Part shown: positions 42,201 through 54,200 of the stretch, in pieces
Layout: every line of letters starts with the position of its first letter
Numbering within the stretch: the first letter of the stretch is position 1
From: Acholoe squamosa
Taxonomy: Eukaryota; Annelida; Polychaeta; Phyllodocida; Polynoidae
DNA length: 64,000 nt
Direction of reading: 5' to 3'
Assembly: GCA_949317995.1 (NCBI GenBank)
Contig: OX439044.1
Location: 27,290,733-27,354,732, forward strand
Program-made: the position numbers and the translations under genes
The notes under the pieces: generated by a model
What the model was told of the DNA's origin: nothing
Seen by the model: the letters and a program-made list of their open reading frames with translations, nothing else
Databases searched by the model: none

Positions 42201-45200
42201 AAAAGTACGACAAAGTGCTTGAGGAACCGGGAGTCTTAAATGCTTTTAAAGTGGTCCTACCTATAGTCTATATGACAATTGACATAATGCATAATGTACT
42301 TACTTGTGTTGTTGATGTTGTTGGTTGTTGTGTTGTTGGTATGTAGGATCGTGGCGTGGCATGTCTACAGCTGCAGTTTCCCCCGTCACGGGGTGACTAA
42401 AAGTGGTCCTGTGATGTACGTGACTGGAAAAAAATATACAAAACAGCCCCACTTAGTACATGTCCACATTAAACATCACAATGAATTGAACTGCATGGGA
42501 GAGAATCAAAGTGTTAGGGGTTGACGGGGGCGACAGCTTTTTGATTCTTTTTACTTTCCATATGACATATGGGCCAATAAAACGTAGATCATTATTTCTT
42601 GACCAAACTTTCTTTTTCTCACTTCTATTTTTGTTCTCAATAGTGTATTTGCAGGAGCCGTGGCAGAAAAGTGATCGATCAACTATGTTGGGTTATGACA
42701 GCCTAGTGGCATCCACGACTCCTACGTGGACCCCTTAACCACTGTAGAGGTGATCCAATTGCCACACGAAGATGGTGCATTACCCCTCCTCCCCTCACCC
42801 CATTCCTGCTCCATGGGCCGTATAACCATGGCAACTCACCAGTTGACCCCTCACCCTGGACCTCTGACCTCCCCCCAGGGCATAGAACATACAGGTATTA
42901 CTTTGGCAACAATCAGAAATCGGAGAACTGAGTACTTCAAGTTTAACCAGCATTAGAGGAGCAACTGCAAAACTGTGGAGGCTGAGCTGAATGAATTCGG
43001 ATTTTTGATAAGTTTCACTGTAATCAGTAGGAGCAACCTGTATCCAAAGCGAGGGGGATGCATCCCCCCCCCCCCGGCTCCACCGCCAATGACTGTCAGT
43101 AGACAGGTGTGTTCAGAGATTGCCTTTAACCGCAAGACTATTATATACTCTTCTGTTATTAGGGAGGTGAGTATGATCATGGGTAGCTGAAGCCACTTTT
43201 CTTCCAATTTGAGATAATTTGCTTAAAGATCCCTCTTTGTAACATCACACTATGTTTTAAGAAGAAGAAACAGCAAATGTGGGCATGTATATTCTATCAA
43301 AATGACACTCTAAATATGAACGAGGTAGAAGGACAGCGAATACGATGATTTTAAACCCAAGATGTTGATTACATTCTAAAATCGTTCTCCCACATTATTT
43401 CAACGTCCTTATCAATGAAATGTCCATTTATATTGTTGATTATTTGGGGTTCCCTAACACAACTTTTAAGATATTTGTGGATACAGCTAAGATTGACAGA
43501 TCATCTCGAAATTGGACAATAGGTACATATAGATACAGGTCTAACATTATTAATTTAATAGGCACGGTATTGAACATGGAGAGGAAATGCCTGGAATCCC
43601 AGGTACTCAGATCCTTGCACTAAAAGTTCTTGTGCATTGTAATGTTTCATTTTGGTCAACTATCTGTGACAATTAATCAGACAAATGGGGACATGATTTG
43701 AAAAAAAGAGACAGAATTGCATTGCTAATCTTCCATGTTTATGATGCCCAGAGGCAACAGGAGGCGATGGCTTATTAAATAGAGTGTGAAGCTCTGCCAC
43801 CTCTGGGAGGGGAGGCTACTAAATAACTGATAAACCAGCTGTCAGCATGGCCTGAGGAATCGCCGTTTTGCTAATACACAATCAAGGAGTCTGGTCTAAG
43901 ACATGGCACAAAATGCACAGGAAAATGATCAGGTATTCCCTAATGTTCATAATGCACTTAATCCCTTCCTTATGCATCAGGACAATTATTGCATGTATTA
44001 TTTCTAGCAATCGTGAAGCTTTAAATCACTGTCCTAATACTAGATATCAAGACAATTGGCAGTTTGAGTAAACGTGTGTACCAGAGGTAGTACTGGAGAG
44101 GGGAAGGGGAATTACATACCAATTGACCTACCTGTTATCGACACATCAAGAATGTCCTGGTTATAGCTCCTCTCCTTTCATATTGTTCTCTGTCGCTATG
44201 GCTAAATGGGGAGGGTGGTTATTGGTTCAATGGACGTTATGCCAAGGGACTGACGACTAAATCACTGCTGAAGCTTGCTTATGGGATACGGCACAGCGCT
44301 AGTACTGGGCACAGCGCTAGTATACTGAGGCGAGGAGAGGGCCGGCGTGGTCCTTGAGATGGGCCATACCCCCGGGCCAGATACTCACTTGTACCTATAG
44401 CAGTCTAAACCAATACCCAGTGAATCCTCCATTTTGGATTTAGCTGGTTTTTCTTAAAGTGGCAAAACACACTGATAAAGATATTTAATGATGGGTACCG
44501 TGTCCCTGGATAACATCCACTTTCAGGGGAAAGCTGGCTCCACCTTTAATATCAGCTATTGTCAATGCATCTCGCCACCAGCCCCAGTCCCGCTAAGACC
44601 CGATACTGCCTTGACGTTTGTCTCAGAGCAGCAACAGTGGGTTAAAAAAAGACAGCTCGGGCAATGCTTTATTTTTTAAAGATAATACCTGATAGACAAG
44701 CCTACCTTTCTCTTTTAAACAGATAATGCCAATTACTATATGATATCATGTTCAAATTTCAATATCGTATGCCTATGTAGTGTGAAACATGTAAAACTAC
44801 TCAGTTTGCAGGAATTATGCCCTGAAAGCAGAGATTCATATTATTTTAGCCCATACTTCAGTTCAGTCCAGTGGCGGATTTAGAGGGGGCGCGGGGGCCC
44901 GCACACCCTATTTTCTCCAGTACTTAAGAGTTTAGATATTTTGGACCCCAAAATTTGCTCAAAAATAGGGGTTGCTCCCCCTTCTTTAGGACCACACCCC
45001 CTCCTTTTCCAGATCCTGCCACCGCAGAGTGATAAATGCATTATCCTTTGATTAATGTTCTACATGTAGTTATGATAAAAAATCTCACTTATTATGCTCT
45101 TTCCCCGCAGGTGCCTAACTAGGTCATTAATTACAGATTGCTGTAATCTTATGATAGGTATATCAAGCGATTTTTCATTTATCTATCATTGGAATATGGC

Positions 45201-48200
45201 AAGGGTTATTACTCCTAGCTATCACTGGAACGGAAAGCACATTCTATGACCAGGCCTTATTGCTGCAAAAGTTGTGGGGAATCTATTAAAAGGATTCAGT
45301 AGATTGAGGGTGATCCTGCGGCAAAATAAAGAAGCTTCCACCTCTTGTCCAAATGTATGCGTGTGGTCAGATGCTGGCTTCAGGTGCCACTTGACCCTAT
45401 GCTACACTAGCTCCCAGCGCAGTCTGGAAGCCTACATGCAAGTTCATCATGATGCAAGTGGCAGCGACATGCAATTGATGTGGGTTCACAATATTTTAAT
45501 ATTATTGTAATATCTAGGTCGGTCATGATATACTCATCCTATGTCATATATATGACATAGGATGTTTGTTTGTGTTAGTTTGTGGAATTATCATTAATGT
45601 CTATGATATGAGAATGGCAATTTATAAAGTTGTTTTTCCGTTTCAACTATGATCCCGGCAGGAGTTTGGAAAGCACCTAGTATATAAAGAGGTTTGCTGC
45701 CGAGGCATGTTTCGTAGCAAGTATTCTTTTATTTCACTGGTCACATAGAGTTAGACAAACTATTGTCTTCACTATCAGAGCTGTGGGCTACTCTGAGGAA
45801 TAAATAATCCGAAATACTTTTCGGTGCTTTGAGTGCTGAAACCTGAATTTCGAGTAATAATTGACACAGTGGCAAAAGTCTACAATTATATACAGGTCTG
45901 CAGGCCTAATATTGTTTGTAGCCTCTGGCGGGATAATACACAAACAGGAAGAACCACATAACTGAATATTTCACATTAACACCCCCCATGCACTATTGGC
46001 AATACATGTATCTTAATCACTTTCTTTTATTTAAATAGCCCCTAATATTTACACAAGTACAAGACGCCCTTCTACCTGTGAACCAGGATATACATGTAGT
46101 ACACTAACCTCCATTAATATACCATCAGTACCATAACAAAAATATGGTGGTTCCTTGGTACCAGCTGTGTGGTGTATTCCTGCAGTTACCATATAAATAA
46201 AGGCTGTAAATACACACACACTGCCCCCACATCTTACCTGTGTATAGCATGAGCAGGCCCATTGCAGTGTTGGTATGTAATATCAAACCTCTACCAGTAT
46301 ATTGGGAGGTGTGCATTGTGTGTATACAAACTCCTTAATAAATTTTATACACACTCAGACACTGAGTCTACATCAAGACCAATGACCCCTGTGTGACCCT
46401 GAGCTACTCTCGGGAGCGGCTTAAGAACAACACTTACAGCTCAATACACAAAGTTACTGCTGTAAGTGCGAGGCCACTGTAATGTGTGGCGTCTGTAGGG
46501 CTGTTCACGATGACTTTGGTTTGGTTTGGTTGATTTTACCTCCTCTAATAGAACTTCAAAGTTAGCAAAGTTACCATGTTCGATTGGACACCCAGGCCTT
46601 TCTTTTCTCCTACTGGACAGATATTTAAAAGCTGCTTGCCCAAGACATCTACACAGGCATTTATATGCTGCTTGCCGACACAGCAGTGATTGCATCTATG
46701 GATGACAGAATCTATGCGATGAATCTCTGAGGAGGGGGCCAGACAACCCATGGCCTTTGATCACTCAAATCACTCAGAATCCCATGACAAAGACAAACAT
46801 GTAGGCGCAGGCCCTGCGCATATGGACACCCGCTGCCCACATGCTCACCTCAAGTCACAAGAAACCTCACCATACATGTATTAAGGTCCCCACTCTACAC
46901 GGGGTGCTTTTATCGATTTTTTTTCGACTATTTTTCATGTGCTCATTAGGAAATTTATTTCCCTTGAGGTGAAGGTCATTATATAGGACTCAGTATGGAG
47001 GCCTAGTGGAGCCGCCATTTTGAATTTTGCTGGTTGAGGTTAAACCTACTGATAACACATACTATGATGAGTACCTTTTCCCTGGTTAACACCCACTTCC
47101 AGGGACATGCTGGTCCTATCTTATCAGTGTTTGTCGCCGAAACCGCTCCAGACCAGCTAGTGGCCAATAGTAGCTGGGCACTGGGGGTTATGAGCTACAT
47201 ACCCCACAGCATTGACATGAGTAACAGGTTATCCACCCATCTGGATAGGCGCGGGCTGAGGCTGCCCTCAGAGAGGCATGTCATGTTCCTTCAATAGAGG
47301 AGTTGCTCCTTATTGGTTTAAATATTTAAAACATGGAAAACATTTTCTATTAACCACATATATGTGACACGATCTGCCAAAAAGAGGGGTTAGTGCAGGA
47401 GGTATATTAAGACCCCTTCTCCCAGACCATGTCACATATTCTTTATTACTGAAACACTATATTCTCCTTTATTGTCCCATGTGCATGTTATATGGTGTGG
47501 TAAAACAGTGTTCGGGGCCTAGAAACTTTGTACTTGTAATGGTTCTTGTCACCTGGTGTCTTTCCCATGCAGCACCCGGGTACTAATCCTATGGTAAACT
47601 CGGTGTGTTTGGGATACATACACTACCTGTTTTGAGATAAGGGGGTATGAGGGAACACCATGGAAGCATGCTACCGGGGTAGTACCCAAATTAAAGGGTT
47701 GCTAGGAGGTGATGTCGAAGATGTCGGACGAGCATCTATCTTTCACATGTGACTCTATCATTCACGTGTACCCACGCATAAGAGAGCTTTAAAGCTTCTA
47801 TACAGATTCCGATTTCTATCATGTTTCTTTCAGATTTTTTTTATTCAGTCCTAGGTAGGCCTGGAAGGCTTTGCGACCTTGTAACTTATTAGAGCGCGAC
47901 GTCACAATTCAAACAAGATGCACGCCTCCCATAACCGACCTAACTGCTACTTGTATACTACAATGTTTCTCTGCTGTATAAATCATGTCCCAAAGATCAG
48001 TCTGGTTATAAAAGGGATTAAAGTCTGGGTCGGTGTACAATTAACCCTCTCGTGTGAGTTTAAATTGAAATAAACCAATTTGTATGCCAATATCCTACTA
48101 GCATGGGTGCATGTATTTTCCCCACATTCATGTACACGTTACAGAACAGTAAAATTAAGACCGTATAAGATGACTCAAATCCGACTTTCGGTGGCAAATT

Positions 48201-51200
48201 TGTGGTAACACCCGTGTCAAAATAGACCTGTGGTACTGATTCTAATCATCATCTAAGTTCTAGAGCTATAACAATGTACAATAGACATGAGATTGAGAAT
48301 CAGAGCGTGGAGGCAACCAATGATATGGGGTGAAAATTGACAAGGATATATGAAAGCTTCTAGCCAGTTCTGTGAATACATGTTTCCCACACTCTACTCA
48401 AATCGAGGCTGATTATGAGCATTAAGTCAACCGTCACCCTAATTCCCGGGCTCTAATTATGAAGTAATAAGTTGAAGTAGCAGAAATTGAGGTTAATCTA
48501 AGGAGGTCATCATTTCGCTGTTATAGGAAAATAATTTACAGTGAGTGTGAATTATAAGGTAACTTCTACAGATGAGGGCATGTACTAATGGGAGGAGATA
48601 TCTGTGTTAAACCCTTAAGGTGCTACGTGATGCCTCTAAGACTAAATAGATAGAACTAAACGACCGTGGTGTACGAGGTGGCCGATCCAGCATGAGGGGG
48701 AGGTCTCCCCGAGGGGTGGATCAGCCACCGAGGACACCAGGGGAGTTTAGTTCTATATTTATTTTATGTTTTTAGAGGTTTTAATAAGGAAAAATTATCA
48801 AAATCCGGTACCGTAGTTCCCCGTAAAAGCGCCGATCCGCCATTTTGAATGTTTACATGCGCCCAGAACGAGGCTGCAGTGGTGGATCGGCCGCTGTGGT
48901 GGATCGGCACACGTTACGCCACTGGGGGTGTGCGGATCGGCTCCCTAATGCTATCTCTACGGGAAGAAGTTATTCACATAAAATAAGTACATGTACGTGC
49001 TACTTAGTCGTCATATTAAAGCACCAATGTAATGCTGCCAGCGCTGGATTCGTGTATCATCACAAACCTGCACTGTATGTGTAAGTTGGGCACTCATAAG
49101 TGCACCCACATTCCAGCACCATGGCATCCACTAAGCACACTGTATTAATATATTTACCATACAGTCCAAGAGGAGTATATTGATAAGGCTTTAATGTATA
49201 GATATATGTACCAGCATGGCATGGCGGGGGAAAAAGAATACAATGAAGTCAGGAAAAGACAGACCTTTAGGAGACATTGTGCACTGAATGGTTAATGCTT
49301 ACCAATGTTAAGTGACTTGCTGCATGTCCACAGAGTGCTGTCACATGTGAGGGGTGTTCGTGCATGTGTACAAACTGTGTGTACACAGGTAACCCTTGTT
49401 TATAACCCCAGCGCCCTCCCTCCCGCGCCCCCTTAGCCTGGATCAACCACCCTTACACCTTCCTTCTACCTATTAAACTAGGGTAAATTTGTCAACCATT
49501 GAAATGACAAAAAAGTGATGTTGCCTCAAATGTACAGCATTGAGAATTCCATTGTTAAATACTAAGGGAATATATTGTTGATTGTTATGGAATTTATGGA
49601 GGAAATCTTTTACATTTACCGGTACTTCGATACAGTGAAAAGGGATAAAATGTTGGAGTGTTTTGCTATGTCTAGTGGATGAACTGAACTACAACTATTT
49701 CCTTTGCCTTCAGGCTTCATGCAGCGCTCTCTATACCCCCTCCCCGACCCATCCAGCACAGTGAATCACCCCAACTCTGCTAACTGTCTACCTGTGTCAT
49801 AGCTGCCCCAAACTTACCCAGGCGTGGCTACGTGGCTTTGTGCAACACTGGAGTACTTCCAGAGGATCATTGGTAATAGAATCCTAGAGCTGCGTGTCCT
49901 CACAGTGCCATATCCTTATGCATTATTGTCGGAGTGGATACCCTACCTGCCACCAAGAACCACACAGAGGATAGTAGGTGGGGGGGGGGGTACAGTTTGT
50001 CCTTTATCAGCTTAGATACGACTAGCTGCCTTGTGTTCAATTTTTTTGTGCTAATCCATTTCCGAATGTTTCATTTATTTATTTATTTATTTCTTCATTA
50101 TTATTTTTTTCAAATATTATTTTGTCCATCTTTATAAACGCCTCTAGTTTAAGAGCCTCTAGTCATGGGTCAGAATCGGTACATATTTTGGTCTAATGCG
50201 ACTACCTGGACAGGAGCTAGTTCCCAAAGATGTGGGAAACCTCTTTTACCACTGGGTGGATACATTCCTACTCCCACACATTCCCCTGGTGACTCAAAGT
50301 ACTGCAGTCACAAACAGTTTGGTGACAAATCATGAACGTTTGCATAACTGATCTTGTCTTATATACAAGGTATGTATCATGGTGTACATTCCAAAGGCCC
50401 GTCCAACGTCGATGCACGATAATGTTTGTTCACATCTTCATATTGCACCACTAGACAAACAAACACTTTTGATAGAAATGCAAACATTGCGTCTGTGTGA
50501 CACTAATATCATATGCACACACCTGCATAACATATGAGCTGGCTAACTTACCAAGTTGTTTGGTACATACTATACTACATGTAGTATGTAATTGACTTTT
50601 TGCCCTGACTATACAAGTGATCTCCTTGTTAATGTAGGTCTGCCTACAGTTGTTGTTTTTTTTTTCTTTTATTTGTTCCATCATCCATCTGTATATACTC
50701 ATATTGTAAATAGGTTAAGTTCCAACTGTTGACAGCCTGTACTATGCAGCGAAAGATTGGATGTAGCCAGTTCTAAGGTTAACGTAGTCGTAGATCTAAT
50801 GTATCACTACACTATGTAACTGTTATACAACACTTACGAAGGATACGCCGTCAGAAACATCGGGTAGACCATGACATATACAGTTTATTTGTTTTTGTGA
50901 GCGATCTAATAAAAAAAAGAAAATTGATAGCTGGGTAAGCATCACTGGACTCGTATCATTTCTGAGATTCCAATCTTATATCGTCGTTTATTACTTTAAA
51001 GAAGTGTTATACAATATAGGTTCTTAATCTTAACTGCAACAAGGGGGAGTGTGGGAGAGCAGGGAGATGAGTACACATCGATAAGGCTATTGCACCACTA
51101 TCTTGATAACTCTCTTAACATGGACAATCAATCAATCTGGTGGTAAATTAAAATGGCATTTTGAGATCTATATCTATATAATCTATATATATTTCAATGC

Positions 51201-54200
51201 ACAGGGAGTAACGGTAGTCACATGCCCTGCATGCCTGAGAGTGTCACTACAGTATAATCTTAGTAAATTTCATTATATCTGTCTCCCAGTAAAGTTAATT
51301 CCTGATAAGTGACCTCACCTTCGCTATTTAACATTCTTTAAGGGGCCACGGTGAGCCCTAAAGACATGTAACGGGTCCGTGTTAAGCCAACACACTAACA
51401 GCCTTACTGCCTTAGGACGCTCCAACCTAGTGTTGTACCCAAAGACTGCATACACAAAGGAAGGTGGCCCATGGGAGCCATTTCACTTAGAAAAACATTT
51501 TAATACTCGGTGAGTAAAGGATGAATGGCCTCAGGGACCACATAATGAATAGACTTAGTGGGGTGGAGTGGAGCAGCAGGCACAACACTCAATGGGAATA
51601 CTCCGAATAGTGTTTGGCTCCTTTGTTACAGCACTAGTTGAGGGGGTTTATTTAAGTAATTAACAGTGTTGAAAGGAGCTCTTTCCCACAAGCTCTTGCT
51701 TCTGTATATGACGATACCAGGATCTAGTAAAGTATATCTGAAGATTTAAAAGTAAATAGATTCAATTTATACTGATTACAGCCTCTGAGATTATACATGT
51801 AATTTTTATCCTTCCTCGGCTCCTGTCTTTCCGACAACATGGTAAAGCACCATTTTCCCACGGATGTAATTGTCTTACTGCATATATACGGTTTATTCAA
51901 TTCCTGTACCGGCGCTGATGAATGGTCCCTTTCAATGAGTTCACCTTAGGGAGTGGTCATTATTTATCAACAGGGGGGGTGGTGGGTTTTCGCGCGGACG
52001 CGTGAAAATTTTTTACGCCCCCCCCCTCGACGGCAGTAAAAAAAATTTGCTTGCGCCCCCCCTGCACCGGAGAGTTTTTGCGCCCCCTCTTTGATCTATA
52101 GTAGCGCGCAGGCTTTTTTGCTAAAAAGAGGGTAAATTTTTTTAGCCCCCCCTCAAGAGGGGTCAAAATTTTTTTAGCCCCCCCCCTCGAGAGGGGTCAG
52201 AATTTTTTACGCCCCCCCTCAAACCCACCACCCCCCCCCCCTGTTGATAATAAATGACCACTCCCTTAATTAACAGTGTGACCCCCAGAGACTGCACAGT
52301 TATTCATGGGACTGGCCACGCTGGGGTTTACTTGCTACAGGCATAAACTGTAACTAGCACCGTAAAGACGTTTGTCTTAATTAATAGATGATGTTTGTGT
52401 GCATGTACTTTTTCATCTGAATTCCTTTAAAATGTAGATAGCTTGATCACCATGGTAAACTTTTGTAACCTGACCATTACGTGACAGGAAATGAGACCAC
52501 TTTAGACATTAGTCAAGGGATATCTCAGTGCCAAAGGGGTTGGGCTACTTCATACAAAGCAGATTTTACTTATTCACATCAGCAGACTACCATACCTCGT
52601 GTATAAGGTGTAACTCGCATTTAGGACGCACCTTGATTTTAGGGTCCTGTCGCGCACACCTGAGGCTTCATTTTGCCTGCATTGCTACAAACATAATGGA
52701 AATATTCCTACCTATACACTCATCCTGACTTTAGGCAGACTCCATAAAGCACAGCAAGGGCCTCCATGCACATGTATTAGTCGCGCCTTATAGGGTAGGT
52801 TAACCTTAAGACGTCCACATACCATGAGACATCCACTCCCCCCCGAAAAAAAGCCCTATTGGGTTTGCTAAGTACTGAATTAACATTACCAACTGGTAGG
52901 TTCAATGTTCATCAACAATATCAAAATGTTGATGCAGCAGTAAATCTTATTTCTCATGGACGTCTTTAGCTTAATCTACGCTATGCAAGATACTACTGTA
53001 GTGCCAATTTGTCTAGGTGAACACGACCCAACAGGACCTTCCTTAATAGTACATGTATCACAGGGGGATGGGCAAAATCACCCCTCATTAAGCTGAGCTC
53101 TCTAAGCCGACATCGGCATTTGACAAATCATATCCCCACAAGAACATAGCGAGGGGAGGAGGGAGTCAGGAATCATTATCAGACGGAAATCAACCAAATG
53201 GAGGGTAAGTCTGGAGAAGAATGTGTTACCAGGCGATCTGAACATAGTATTCATCGCATCCATTCATAAGAATACTCATTCATCCCAGCACCTCATCAGG
53301 CTGCTTATAATGGGAGTTATCCCTTCAGCTCAGATATTGGTTTTGGCTCGCTGTACCACTGCATACATTGTTACTGAGGTCAAAACTCGACCAAGGTAAA
53401 TGCCCCAGGTACACCTGGGTGTGAGGGTTCAGTGCTCACAGACTAGGGCGCTGTAGGGTCTGCACCCAGATGAATGTACTGAAAAGAGTTGTCTATAACA
53501 TATTGGTTTAGAGGTCATTGGAGGCAACGTTGGGTATCGTGTTTCCTTTTATGATCATTGGCAATCCTTCAAAGGCTACCAGTACTGTCTGCGAAGCAGG
53601 TAAACCTAAAGGGATGACACCTTTTCCAGCATACTCTGTGGCAACAAAGGCATTGTAATTTACTTTGCTTTGTTTTTAATCATTTGTATCACCAAATGTC
53701 TTCTTTTTTCGGGGGTGGGGGGTTCTTCATATCATGAACTACTTTATACAAGTACGTTGCATTTCTATTCTTGATGCCGTGGATGCCGCGGTTGCCTTCA
53801 GCCTTCCCATGGGTTGCACTGCCTATAGATTACCATTAACTCCTTTGTACGTATTTAAGCGATACCAGAGGTTATCTGCAGCGTATAATATGGGGTGCAA
53901 CTTTCCAGAACATAATGAAAACTGAATTATTCCTGCTCACTAATCTATGGTGCAGCTTACCCACGTAGGTAGGTCCCCTTCAAAAGTTGGAGGTGTTGCT
54001 TATAAACTGGCGCAGCATAATATACATGAGAGTTCACGGTGGTAAACTAGCCAGTGCTCATGCGATATAAGCCACATTGGATATCCAAAATGTACGTGTA
54101 TAGCTAATGGCTGGAGTTATCAGCAGGCCTGGTAACACCTGCACGTCCTTATCTAGTCCGTCATGACACACAGCAATACTCATACATGCCATGTGTGTGA

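Noticed and set aside
51960-52166. Frames with LFLAKKPARYYRSKRG seen at several sites (also 61589, 63286)
   Set aside because: The peptide recurs only because the Harbinger-like MITE recurs. The frames are short, lie within the element and lack a transposase motif.
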